DNA of 64,000 bases, taken from Epiperipatus broadwayi (lineage: Eukaryota > Onychophora > Udeonychophora > Euonychophora > Peripatidae). The stretch covers positions 8,076,036-8,140,035 of the forward strand of contig JAQFVV010006231.1 of the NCBI GenBank assembly GCA_028023455.1. Reading direction: 5' to 3'. Position numbers and translations under genes: made by a program. The notes under the pieces were generated by a model, which worked only from the letters and a program-made list of their open reading frames with translations, had not been told where the DNA came from and ran no database searches. Shown in pieces: positions 49,001 through 61,255 of this stretch. The first letter of the stretch is position 1. Every line of letters begins with the position of its first letter.

Positions 49001-49732
49001 TGAAATATTCTTAAGATATAAACACATTTGAATGCTGATCATGTAGGACCGCATACATGTTAAATCGGCCAATATTTATGTATTATTAAAAAGGAATTTA
49101 ATTTTATTATTAATTTATGACAATTCAAATATGTTTTTATATTATTATACAGCATGTCTTGCAGGCTTATATATAAATATGTTTTATGTAAACATCTTGA
49201 AATATTTGTAAATTACAATGTAATAGATTTTTTTTGTATTATTTTAATCAAAATCAGAATACCAAATTTATATTTATAATGTACTTAACAGATTTTAATT
49301 TCATTTTATTATTACTGTTTCTAATTAATAAATTTCTATTTCATTAAGTTATTCCAGTGAATGTATTCAATCTTAAAATAGGATTAAATATTATACATTT
49401 ATTTATCTCTTGATCACAGTAACAGTTCTTGCTCCATGAGCTGGATTCATGCATAATGATTAGTTATATGGATTGGGATTTAAGTTTAGTATTATGGATG
49501 TCCAGATGATACTAGTTGGTGCAAAGGGATAATATTTAAAGTCCATGAATTACAGTTTATTTATAGTTTTTATTATTAGAAATTAAGTTTATAATTGGCT
49601 AGTACATAATGGTACTAAGTGACCAGAGAATTATGGTCAGCATATTTCTGTATCTTTTCATGATTTAATTTTCTTTTTATATTCTCACTTGGATTAGCAC
49701 ATGAGTCTATGCATCCAAATTATTGTTTATTA
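46016..49732. other. AT-rich sequence without recognisable gene
   Basis: No coding region is supported. Slightly GC-richer patches at 46735-46800 and 48220-48480 may be old repeats. (TA)n tracts occur near 47690, 47750, 48490 and 48920. Frames at 46382-46591 and 48497-48727 are Lys/Ile/Leu-rich and typical of chance frames in such DNA. Confidence 0.5.
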
Positions 49733-50668
49733 TAATCTACTCCGAGCTTGGCAAAAGCTAAATAATTAGTTTGGTCTGTAATATATCACTTTCAAATCCA
49801 GTTACAAGGTTGATTTGATTTTTTTTATTGATGATCATTCATGATGATGTTTGATTATTATTTTTCTCTATAATGCTGGTTAGTTTTTTCCTGATCTCTC
49901 ATGCTTATATTCATTGTATATTTAGATTTTGTATTAAATGGGATTGATGATGATGATTTTCCATCACCCAAGTTCACCCCTGAGTTTTATGGGTCTGTAT
50001 TCTTAGTCATAGTCTAATTATTGATTACCATTTACAATAGAATAAAAATATGAATCAAGGAAGAACAATCCTAATTTATTAATGCCCATGAATTGTACTA
50101 TGTGTCATTTGTAACAGAATGAAATTAATAAACTAAATGAAAGTGAATATCAATGAACAAATAACAGTCTAACACTTAGTTCAATAAAATAATGATAATA
50201 ATCTTCATTGTAATCTCTACTCCGAGCTTGGCAAGGGCTAAATAATTAATTTGGTCTGTAATATATCACTTTCAAATCCAGTTACAACGTTGACTTGATT
50301 TTTTTTATTGTTGATCATTCATGATGATGTTTGTTTTCCTGATCTCTCATGCTTATATTCATTGTATATTTAGATTTTGTATTAAATGGGATTGATGATG
50401 ATGATTTTCCATCACCCAAGTTCACCCCTGAGTTTTATGGGTCATGTATTCTTAGTCATAGTCTAATTATTGATTACCATTTACAATAGAATAAAAATAT
50501 GAATCAAGGAAGAACAATCCTAATTTATTAATGCCCATGAATTGTACTATGTGTCATTTGTAGCAGAATGAAATTAACAAACTAAACGAAAGTGAATATC
50601 AATGAACAAATAACAGTCTAACACTTAATTCAATAAAATAATGATAATAATCTTCATTGTAATCTCAT
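49733..50668. repeat. 480-bp tandem duplication
   Basis: The segment starting near TCTACTCCGAGCTTGGCAA (49736) recurs exactly 480 bp later (from 50216), ending near 50668. The copies are nearly identical apart from about 35-50 bp missing from the second copy at the GATGATGTTTG junction (about 50330). A few substitutions are also present (for example AAAAGC/AAGGGC). The unit contains (GATGAT)n. A far older relative is at 40480-40870. Confidence 0.9.
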
Positions 50669-51313
50669 GAATTCAAATAACATTTAGAATGAATATAAAA
50701 CAAGCAAAATCATTATTTCAAACTATCCTATAATTATGTGTTATTTACAATAGATTAAAGATAAAACAATAAAACTAAATATTATCTTATAAGCAATTAT
50801 CTATGACTATTATATAAACCCACTTACATTAGAATAGAAATAATGACAAAGAATTAGACAAATAAACCGTAATATTTCTCATTAATCCAAACACTATTTA
50901 TAATAATATTATTAAAAATTGAACATTATTTATATTTAAACAAAATGATTCATGGAATGAGGAGATAATAATTTAATATGTCCTACAAATCTAAAATATC
51001 AATGGTATCTAAATAAATATATAACTCAGTAATTGGTTTGTAAGTGTAACAAAATAAAATAAAAATAATATTAATTCAGCCATGCTATTCCACTAATACC
51101 AATATGCTCTTATTAATTAAGTCAATTGTAATAAAGTTAAATAATAATATAAAATCAGTTAACCTAATATATCTCGACTTTCACCAACTTATAATACTAT
51201 AACATAAAATTAACCTATTAAATAATATTAAAATTTATAATATCCAATCATATCAATGTATAAAATAAATGATAGATTCATATTTGATGCTTATTCAAAT
51301 GCTTTGGACAAAT
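50669..51313. other. AT-rich sequence, possibly degenerate repeat units
   Basis: Phrases such as ATTTACAATAGATTAAAGAT and TAAGTGTAACAAAATAAAAT echo the GTAACAGAATGAAATTAA element of the upstream duplication at irregular spacing. This hints at decayed short repeats, but no firm period could be set by eye. Confidence 0.3.
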
Positions 51314-51574
51314 CATATCCAATTAGAATAATTTATAAAGCATAGTCATATATAACGTGACATTACTATTATAAGCTTGTAATTACAAAAATGCAATACA
51401 GAGAGCGTACCAATAGCTCAAACAAGCTCTTAATTAATTAATAAGCTCAAAACCAGTTGGTCTGGATGTGAGAGTGTTCTGGATAGAGATTTTAGATATT
51501 TTCTCATATTGTACTTATTAATTAAGAACTTGTTTGAGCTATTGGTACGCTCTCTGTATTGCATATCCAATTAG
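51314..51574. mobile_element. Small foldback element with 13-bp target-site duplication
   Basis: CATATCCAATTAG occurs at 51314-51326 and 51562-51574 and brackets about 235 bp. Inside, 51391-51443 and 51514-51564 are inverted arms, including GTACCAATAGCTCAAACAAG and ATGCAATACAGAGAGC. They are essentially perfect over about 50 bp. The right arm abuts the duplication, while the left arm is preceded by about 64 bp of unpaired sequence. No coding capacity. A short foldback or one-sided MITE-like insertion is the likely identity. Confidence 0.7.
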
Positions 51575-53213
51575 TTTTCAGTTTAATATAGTTAAGTTAT
51601 TAAAACTTTAGATTACAATTATCAAGACATGTGAAAGATTATTAGTGTTTATTATAATCAAATATTATTAAAATTTAATATCTAAACTGAATTTATGGTC
51701 CACATTATCGATTTCTAAATATAAAATAAATCACTATAATTTGTAACAGAATAAAATATATTACTATTACCACTATAGCTGAATAAGATTATGATCTTTA
51801 TGGATATATATTGACTTAATATAATATTCACTTTAATCAATAATGATGTAAAATAAAATACATGAACATTTAATTTTAATTACCTTTACTCATTGTTAAT
51901 AATGATCATATTTACATCTTTATCAATAATTGGGTTCATATATAATTTCTACTCCATTACAACTTATTTGTTACTAACAAAATAATTACAATACATATCT
52001 AATTATGTTTTTAAATATTTAAGAATGTCAAATCAATTATTGCTATATAAAATTTATACATGGTCAGATAATAAACATTAAATTCATTACAAAGAAAATG
52101 ATCTGTAATTATATTCTCTTACCCATCCTGTGGTTTGCTTTCCAGACTATTTTGTAACTGCTTCTAATGAATTATGTGATATAATCAATTAGCAAATATT
52201 GTCTCATCCAATTACAATTAAGCAATAAATTTGCATTGTAAAATTGAATGACAACCAAACCAGTTTACTTGTTTTAAATTAATTCAAAATTTATTAACAA
52301 AAGCATATAAATTAAAACCAAATATATATATATATACAGAAACCTCTACTTTCTGCTCTATGTCCTCTTATTAGCTCAGCTCAGTTATTAAAGCATAAAA
52401 TATATAGAATCAGTACTTTATGAGATTCAGTAACTAACTAGAAACATATAATATATAAAACATAAAATAAACTTAGGAGTCAGTTACAATATAGTCGTTC
52501 CAACATTGAAAAAGTATATAGAATATGTTTCTCAATGGCATTGCTATTGTAGAAATCTTCCAACTGTTATCCTAGTATAATCTTTAGGAAAACTCACACA
52601 ACAGACAATGACTAATATAATCTTTCATTAAAGATAATGATTATTTTTTTCTTTACTTATTTAATAAACTACAAAAAATAATAAAATCCAATGCTTATTA
52701 AAAATACTTTATAACAATTACTGCTACTTTATGGTTATCTCAAGGATAATAATTATTCTCTTATAATAAAATAATAATTACTAACAATAAGATAATTGGA
52801 TAATAGGAAGGATTTTATTAAGATCCAATCATCTCAATAACAATCAACCCTAATATTACAAACACAAATTAAATTTTTTGCTTGAAATTAACCTAGCTCT
52901 AATAATCATAATATAATAAATTAATATTTATTATTTACTCCTTTACTTCCCCATAAATAATTTAATTATATTTGAATATCAAATATTTTCATTACACAAA
53001 TATTAATTACAAAACAGAACTATACTTTTATTATCATCAGAAACTTTACAAGACAATTATGACATCCTTCCCTCACTTTAATATATTAATTTAAATAACA
53101 TCTCTTAAATTACATCTTAAAAAGTATAAACCTTATAATAAATTCTATTAATAATATATCTTTTAACATATATAACATTTTTAATTTATTCTAATAATGA
53201 ATTCAGATTAATT
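51575..53213. other. AT-rich sequence without recognisable gene
   Basis: No open frame of note and no clear repeats are seen. A (TA)n tract lies at about 52322-52337. Confidence 0.5.

Positions 53214-53251
<38 letters not shown>
53214..53251. repeat. (TAA)n microsatellite, LINE 3' tail
   Basis: About twelve TAA units lie immediately after the LINE 3' untranslated end (on the minus strand, AATAAATTGAATTGAATT then (ATT)n). Such simple-repeat tails are common at the 3' ends of non-LTR retrotransposons. Confidence 0.8.
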
Positions 53252-53822
53252 TCAATTCAATTTATTTACCATACAAAACTACAGCATTAAGCCAATTACA
53301 GAATTGCACTATAATAACTATACAATAATATACATAAATAATATACATAAATGAGTAAAAATGATGAAAATAATATAATTATATGCCATACTTTTTTATA
53401 AGATAAGTAACAAATTTTTTAAAGTCTAAAGAAACAATATTTTCATTAATAAAATCATGATTATAGGTATTAGGCAAATGAAACAAAGGTGAAAATTTTA
53501 ATATGTTAGAGTGACAAACCTTAATATAAAATAAAGTAAATGTACGTGTTTTATGTAAACAATTATTAAAAGCAATATTTGAAATTTTGTTAGTTAATAT
53601 AATTTTTTGATTCACAAGGTTATATAAAATTTTAAGATCTCTCATTTTTCTTCTAATGGATAGGGATAGATAATGGTCTTTTAATTTAATGTACTTAGAA
53701 AATTTGTCATAAACCAATTGAATTTTAATAATATCTCGTTTGGAACTGGGATTCCAAACAACAGATCCATATTCTAAAATTGGCAAAACCAAAGAGAGAA
53801 ATAATTTATATTTTGTAAAACT
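53252..53822 (-). pseudogene. 5'-truncated Jockey/CR1-like LINE, C-terminal RT end
   Basis: On the minus strand the frame starting near 53820 gives ILPILEYGSVVWNPSSKRD-like sequence. This is the conserved block just after the RT domain in Jockey, CR1 and related LINEs (usually LPxLEYgSxVWNP). IIKIQLVYDKFSKYI and LSIRRKMRDLKILYNLVN follow, matching KIExVQrrFtKxi and L..RR...DL...YKI. The frame ends at 53379 with FKKFVTYLIKKYGI, a typical C-terminus. A short 3' untranslated region and the (ATT)n tail follow. The 5' end is truncated at a (TAA/GCA)n microsatellite (about 53823-53863). The 137 codons are uninterrupted, so this is a fairly young but incomplete copy. Confidence 0.85.
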
Positions 53823-53865
53823 AATAATAATAATAGTAGTAGCAGCAGCAGCAGCAGCAGCAGCA
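53823..53865. repeat. Compound (TAA)n(TAG)n(GCA)n microsatellite
   Basis: CTAATAATAATAATAGTAG is followed by about nine GCA units, directly at the truncation point of the adjacent LINE. The poly-Leu run in the minus-strand 60-codon frame at 53774-53956 is just this repeat translated. Confidence 0.85.
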
Positions 53866-54653
53866 TGTGACTCTCAAAGATATTATCATTTTCAGTTAAT
53901 GTCTTAAGAAATGATACTCTTAAATGACAATTTTTATAGATAATTATAATTTTCAAGTAATAAATAATTATTTTACCAAGTTCTTCTTATTCTTTATACT
54001 ATTTTATGCATAAATTATCCCATATTTATATCTTTAATTGTAATCATTTTATATAATTTATGTGCTTTTGATATGACCCTGTTGTAAAAATAATTCTGAG
54101 TAGAAATAAAGCCACTAGTCTAAAATTTATACTAAATATTTGTTTATTTGAATAACAACAACAATAAATAACAAAATTATTAAATATACCATAACAATTA
54201 ACTAAACAATACATGTAACATTATTAAAATATTTGTACAATTATTTACATTGATAAAATAAATACATTAACTACACATACGTATTTTAAATTTAACATTT
54301 ATATTATGCAAGTATTCTATTCTTTAAATATTAAATTTATTATCCTCAACATGTATACCTTCTTTCATGTTGGGACTTAATTGTACCATTCATGAGTTCT
54401 TCATATGGGTCCAATTTTCAGTCCTCCTCCATTCAATAATATAAGACCTTACTCTTTTTATATCACTCATATAATAAAAATACAATACTTTATTAAATTT
54501 CATATTTTTTAAATCTATGTAAACTTTATCATTAAAATTTACAGATAAAATTCAGGTTTATATTGTCATACTTTTCAATATAAAATTTATAGCATGTTGA
54601 AATAATTAATTGCATCAAGATTTATTTACTACTAGATGATCATTAATTCTATT

Positions 54654-54773
54654 CATTCTTTACCTCTTTTCATTCTCATCATGTTTTGTATTTATTTGGA
54701 TTCTTCTAAAAGAAACCATTCTTTACCTCTTTTCATTCTCATCATGTTTTGTATTTATTTGGATTCTTCTAAA
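54654..54773. repeat. 63-bp tandem duplication
   Basis: CATTCTTTACCTCTTTTCAT begins at 54654 and again at 54717. The copies run through TTTGTATTTATTTGGATTCT to TTCTAAAA without visible differences. It is a recent local duplication. Confidence 0.9.
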
Positions 54774-54886
54774 ACAGTCCTTTATGACCTAGGAAGGAAA
54801 CCATATTATTTCTAAAAATACACAACTGACCTTCATCCAATGCTCATTATATACCTTTCTTTATTATCTAAAAGAATTTCATAGAT

Positions 54887-55007
54887 AAGAAACTGATTTT
54901 TTTTTTCATGTATCAAAGCATCGGCCGGGAAGCAAACCCACAAACCCGGGACAACTGCTTGTGTAAGACAACTGCTGACCACCAACGCTTGACAAGAAAC
55001 TGATTTT
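54887..55007 (-). mobile_element. Short tRNA-derived SINE with target-site duplication
   Basis: AAGAAACTGATTTT (54887-54900 and 54994-55007) is a perfect 14-bp duplication around about 93 bp. On the minus strand the insert reads GCGTTGG near its 5' end and CCGATGC near its 3' end, a seven-pair tRNA-like acceptor stem with G-U pairs. A degenerate T arm, GTGGG-TTTGCTT-CCCGG, lies just inside the acceptor 3' strand, in the position of the pol III B box. A GATACATG tail and an A run (T run on the plus strand at 54901) follow. It therefore looks like a minimal tRNA-type SINE mobilised by a LINE. It is not a functional tRNA gene, because the T arm is degenerate and there is no clean anticodon arm. 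Confidence 0.75.
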
Positions 55008-57018
55008 AATAAACTAACAATGCTAAATATGGAAATGGAATGTTAAATCTTGGCAAGTAGTCATTTTTATCTCAATGATCCTACTCCAATATTCAGGCTT
55101 CTATACTAAGCTCTTATTGAAGTTAACATCAATATTTTGTGGAAATTCCTTTCATCTCTTTGTACCACCAGTACAGATATGAGTGTCACATAGATCAATC
55201 CCATTATGCTATTTCTATCAGTTTTTCAGAAAGGTAATCCATTCTATCCCGGAATGATAATTATAATCTACCACATGATACAATCTCATCTTTCCACCAA
55301 TTATTATTCTAGAAATTTAACAATTATATATTACAAAACAAAGTATATATAATTTAACAAACATCAATATTTTACTTATAATGCACAAAACTAAGATCAG
55401 ACTTATTTCATTAATTTCATCATTCATTTCCTTGCACATTTTCATATTACTATTTAAGATTCATATAGCATACTTATTTTTTATTATCATGAATCCCCTC
55501 TCTTGATTCATTATGATAATATTGATCTACTTATTAAATATTTTTATATTTTAAAACGTTCTTCTCTTTCACTTTCTTTGCATATCTTCTGGACAGTCGA
55601 AACTGTAAGGAAAATAATAAAGAAGTTTTTTTAAGAAAATTTGTTTGCATTGAAGGATATATGAAAAGTATTGTAAGGAATAGGTATATATTTTAAAACA
55701 TCCAATAAATTAATTTAAACAATCTTATTTTATAACAGAAACATAAAGTATTGTTTTACCCATTCTCTCTTTTTCATATTCACGTATATTACATTAACTT
55801 AAGTATACTTCTTAGGATAATCAATTCAAAATAAACATTAAAAATATAAAACATATTAATACATCAAAATATCAAATTCAGATATCTTAATACTAAACTT
55901 AATATCTAATACCACATTTACATTTCTATTTGAAAACAATAACCAAAGGAAAAAAAGTTTTTTTTCTTATTTTTCTTCCATGCTCTGCATTATTATAACT
56001 TCATCATGATGATGATTGACACTTCCTTGCAAGTTATTAATTTTATGTTCTCCATTAGCTAGCAACTCCCAGGATCCTATGCAAAATACTTAAAAATCAC
56101 AAATAATAATAACAAAATAAACTCTAAAAGTTCGATGCATTTTTGAGTGATCTTCCATATTTAAACATGTTTGAATCTTAACTATGCATGAATATTATAA
56201 AAGTTTAATAAAATTGTAACTAAACAACTTAATCAAAACATAAGTGAATATTAGTATCATCATTATTACATTTAATTATTTGCAGCATTAATTAATAAGT
56301 CATTTTCACTTACACTTTTCTCATCTTCATATTTTATGTAAGAATTATTTCCATTTGAAGATAAACATAAATAAGTTCATTTAAGTTTATTTTCCAATAA
56401 TATACTCTTTTATCAATATTTAGCATAATTGAAATTTATATATTTTCTTGCTGTAATCTTATCCTTTTGATATTTTCTAATACAATAGAAATTGTATTGG
56501 GTAATACAATATTTTTTCTTAATATAAGCTTTCATTTAAGATAATCAGTAACAAGCATTCACTATCATATTTGTTTAGTTAATAATTTTTTTCATTATAA
56601 AATATATTACGAATGTCTACTTCTTAAATATTAATTTCATAAGATTAATTTGAACAATACAAGTTACTTGAATTTCAAAACTAATTTCTTATAACTTTTA
56701 GTTTCCATTATTAGCTATTTTAAAGTTCTGTGAATTATTTTCATTAGTTATAAAAGTTAACTCTTTGTATTTTTGTTTGAATCCTAATTAAGCTATTAAC
56801 TAAGTTAATTAACAAAGCAGAGATAAATAGAAAGTATTTCCTTACGACTATATTTACATAATTAATTGAAATTGAGTATTCTTGTCCTTCATGGTTTTTC
56901 CATTAATAATAACAATATATTCTAGCACTTTTTCCTTTAATAGCATTTTTCAATTGTAAATTGAAGTTGCAGATAATAACAGTATTGTAGACGAAGAAAT
57001 TTAGTTGAACTGACTTAG
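55008..57018. other. AT-rich sequence without recognisable gene
   Basis: No coding frame or bounded repeat is recognised in this 2-kb stretch. Confidence 0.5.
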
Positions 57019-57128
57019 ACATTTTAAAATTCACATGATCAACAAACAAATTAGTACCCTGTGCCTTTGTTTGGCACAGGGTGGCACTACTGTATGGAGA
57101 GTTTTGTCTTTGTTTACATTTTAAAATT
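57019..57128. mobile_element. Minimal family A insertion with 13-bp target-site duplication
   Basis: ACATTTTAAAATT (57019-57031 and 57116-57128) brackets 84 bp. The left end reads CACATGATCA, the outer end of the left arm in other family A insertions. The right end reads GGTGGCACTACTGTATGGAG, then AGTTTTGTC, the outer end of the right arm. Between them is the inverted pair CCCTGTGCC/GGCACAGGG. Only the two 3' termini are therefore present, joined head-to-head, and the hammerhead is missing. Confidence 0.75.
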
Positions 57129-57933
57129 ACTATTAAAATATTATATTCCTTTTTCAGTAAGTTTAAGTTAGTTATTTAACTGTTTATAAAAATAAAATAA
57201 GTTAAATTTTATAAGTTTTTACAAACTTTTTAAAAAGAAACAATGGTTTCCTTTCTTCTTTCTATTTTTTCTTTTTAGTTCCCCTCTTCTCATCTGCTCA
57301 ATTGTATTTATAAGTCTAGACATCATGATGTAATAAATCCAATCAATTACATCTCATTGGTCAATAAATCAAAATTGACTAACGTTTTTAGAATAATTAA
57401 TTTACAGTCTACAATAATAATAATAATAATAATAAAATTAAGTTTAGACAATTTTAAATTGAAATTTCTTTTCCATTAGTTTAAATTAAAATATTTTAAC
57501 AATAATATTTATTTCTGAAATATTTATTATCATTATAAGTTTTAAAAATATATTTATTATTTTATGATAAATGAATTATTTGACTTTTATTTACTAGAAT
57601 TCAGTGTAGAAAATAATATACTCATCTCTTAAAGAACCAATGCAATTAATGTTAGATATGAATTTCTTTCTAATGTAATTTTTTATATAAATCTAATGTA
57701 GTTATATAAATAAATAGATTTGTATTTATGAAAATTGTTTATATTAAAATCACATAATTGTTAAAAAAAAAAAAATTACAAATAAAAGGTATATATATAT
57801 TTCCTTTCCACTAAATTCCCTCTAAACTTTATATATTAAATTATTTCTTTCTGAAATTTAAAATTTTGGATTACAATAGACATTTTTAGATACTGACTCA
57901 ACATAATTAACCAATCAAAGGGTTACAATATAT
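57129..57933. other. AT-rich sequence with short microsatellite
   Basis: No gene is recognised. (AAT)n occurs at about 57413-57435, and a (TA)n tract lies near 57790. Confidence 0.5.
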
Positions 57934-60013
57934 TATAACGATCGAAATGAAAGTGAAGATCGAATCTAACCGCAAAAACAATATCTGCAACTACCAGGGC
58001 GCCATCTAGGCATTTGAGCCTAGAAAAATTTATAAAGTAGGCAGATACGCGCTGTTAAGATTCCACTTTATTTAAATATTCCGATCGTTAGCCCAAGTCA
58101 CTAGCTCAGTGGAGACGCAGAGATAAAAATCTATAAATTTTATATCTTAAATATAAAAGAATAAAAGCCACTGCCAGAAATTAACACATAAAAATATTTA
58201 TTTACGCACATATAAAATCATTCTAAATTCGAGGAATAGGTTTAACATTTTTTTAGATTTTTAGATTACTCTTTAATTGTACATTTACATAAATTTCAAT
58301 GAGTTTAATATTTTATTTAGATGGTCAAGTATGAATAGACTACATAGATCTGCATTTGAAAAGAAAATATTCTTCCCTGATTTAACCTTAGGCAACAAAT
58401 TTCGCAACCAAACTGGCACCAATCCATCTGATACATTCATGTATTCAATGTAGCATGATACGACAACACAAAATACTATACTGTCAGGAAACGTACATCT
58501 GAACAATAAGTAGAAATAGAGAAGACATTGACTCTCCACCAACAGGAATGTGACATCTGTTGGCAAGTAGAACAATAAACAAAAAACTCCATAGGAATGG
58601 ACTGCGGTCTTCTGCCGACTTACAAACCCATCCATAGGCAAACAGAGGGTGTGTGGCGTATATCTATAATCCTGCCCGTAGCGGACCTCATACTACATCT
58701 ACTAATTACACAAATATATCCAATCCATTGAACCAATTCAACTACGAAATGAATAACCTAAGATTACCCTCCCTTAATATAACTTTACAAAACTATATAG
58801 CCATTCACGCCCGACTTAAATTTAACATTTAAATACGTTCGCACAAATGCATTTTATAAAATTTGTTTTAAAATGTTGAGTACAGATCAGCTGCACAGAT
58901 TCCACGGTCAAAAACATTCCAAATTAAACACAACCGATCAAAATACAAAGTCATCGATAAACGTCACTTGCATAGGGAATATACAAATCCCATTAGCATT
59001 CATCGTAAGATGCTTGCAGTGATATCGTTGACATATATTCTAATCGAATGTGAAAACCACAACATTATCAACCGCTAACGAATCTATGCAACGTCTATAC
59101 CCAACCTTAAATTTCCTCATTTAAAATTTAAACAATAAATATTAATACAAATAAATAATAAATGGAAATGATTTTTTTTATCAAACGCAAACATATATAA
59201 TATTACACATTATCAATTGAGTTGACACATAAGTCAGAGAAAAGTTCTTTTTATAAAATTTAAATTAACTTATCAATCTTTAAAGTTCTTAATTAATATT
59301 ATGATTTTAACAATTGTTCAGTTCTATTGCTTACGGTAGAAGAGTCCCTGTTCCCGTTGGCAATTCCCACGGAGACTTTCCTGGAAGACCGGTCTGATAT
59401 TTTGGAGGTAGCATTAGCTGGTTCTGTTCTGGTATCACAGTCTTTGCATTTTTAAAATAAGTGAGTGAGGACGACAAGTGCGTCTTGTCGCCAGACTCAC
59501 CAAAATCAAGTTGGAAAAAACTGACTGGAACTCAATATTTTTTTCTTTTTATAGTCCTCCTATGGATTCCATGAACAAAAACGTCACTGTTCTGTTTTTT
59601 CGTTATGGTCCGGGCCTTTATTTGCTTCCATTGGTCAAGCTAAAATCTCTTTCTTCTCTTATCTAACTTTTCATCTGACTTTTTAATTAAACAGCTTTTA
59701 GATAATTAATAAACAATCATTTCCATTTATAGATTACAGGAATTAATTAATACCTGTTTTTATTTTAACTTACGTTATTTTTTTATTAAAATATTTTTAT
59801 ATTTCAATCTTGTATTTTTTTATTAAAAAAAATACGTTCAAATACTTTTTTTTTTGTTGTTTATGAAAAAAATATTTTTAAAGTTTAGCATCTGTGCGAA
59901 TGTATATACGTTTAACAATATTTTAATTTTAGCGTTTAGTTTTTTACTTTTATTTGCGAACTTTTAAGTTTTTATTTTAAATAAATGTAACAACATATTT
60001 ATATATCGTTACA
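57934..60013 (-). mobile_element. 2.1-kb LTR-like element (probable solo LTR), copy 2
   Basis: This is the second copy of the element at 25304-27496, in opposite orientation. On the minus strand it starts TGTAACGATATA at 60013 and ends CGATCGTTATA at 57934 (terminal CA mutated), within ATATAT tracts. A TATA box, TATAAAAAG, lies at 59553-59545. Strong similarity to copy 1 runs through the middle. Examples are GTGAATGGCTATATAG, GAGGGTAATCTTAGGTTATT and CAATGGATTGGATATATT (about 58820-58720 reversed). It continues to GGCGCCATCTAGGCATTTGA near the 3' end. The frames at 58285-58641 and 59478-59666 are not preserved in copy 1, so the element is treated as noncoding. Confidence 0.72.
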
Positions 60014-60521
60014 ATATATATATATGGCAAATAAATATTTAAAATATATACATATGATCTGATTATGTTTTATGCTATGGGTTCTCACTTGACATTAATT
60101 CTTATAAATTAAATAGGTGATTGTACATTGAACTTTACCTATCAAATGCTAAATCTAAAATGTATATTTATGTAATACAAATGTGTTGTAATACAGATTT
60201 ACTTTTCAAAATATAAGAGAATCAGTGACATTCATATATAAAAAAAATAGTTAATGAAAATAAAAATATACTAAAGATGAATCCATATATTTATTTGTTA
60301 TTTTAAGAGGATAAAATAAAAACATACTTTGAATTAATTCATAATCAATGAACAAAGAAGATAAATATTTTAAAATTAGAATTTTAATTACTAAGCTATT
60401 AAATATAAATTTAAATTTAGAAAAACATAACTCTCTTATACTTTAGGCATGTAAAATAAATCTCAACTTAAATTATATTACCATTTATATTAATATACAT
60501 TATGCAGTTATATATATACAA

Positions 60522-60576
<55 letters not shown>

Positions 60577-61255
60577 TATGTAATGGCAAAGAACCTCAGT
60601 AATTGTCCTCAAATGTGATATTTCCAAAACAATATCATAGTGCTAATATTCATTTTTTGAGCCACAATCCAATGGTATTTTATTATTCCAGATAAGATAT
60701 AAATATCATGAAAAGCTATAAGATTCAAGCACATTTCATCCATATAATGTTATAAATATATAATTTATATCCATTACGAAGCAATGTAAATATCCTTTCA
60801 TTTAGCAAGTAATTAATTTATAAAACATTATAAGTAAATAGTCGCTAGTTTCATTCATGACAATGGGATGGAAATTGAGCCAATTTATATCTTGCATATG
60901 AATAATTAATCAATCTCATAAAATTATATTAGCAGGTGAACATAATCTTTCTGTACAATTTTATGTTGTTAGTATTTATATATCATATTTGAAAAGTAAG
61001 TAATATCTTTTTTTTAAAGCAAAGAAATATTCCACTGGTTTTTTAAATGCTATGAATTAACTTTCATTCTTTCAATAAATTGGCACCTCCCACAAATTCC
61101 TGATCAATCTGCTCAGTTAATGGATGAATACTATTGTTTTCACCCCATCATTCTTTCCATTTAATAATCATATATTTTTAAAAACAAATAAATAAAAAAT
61201 CATATGAAGAAATTTGGATTTGCTTCTATTGAAACCAAGATATATATATATATAT
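60014..61255. other. AT-rich sequence with (AAT)n microsatellite at 60522-60575
   Basis: About eighteen uninterrupted AAT units occupy 60522-60575. No gene or bounded element is recognised elsewhere in the stretch. Confidence 0.6.

Noticed and set aside
54908-54993. Functional tRNA gene
   Set aside because: The T arm is degenerate, the anticodon arm is not clean, and a TSD with an A tail shows it is a SINE insertion.
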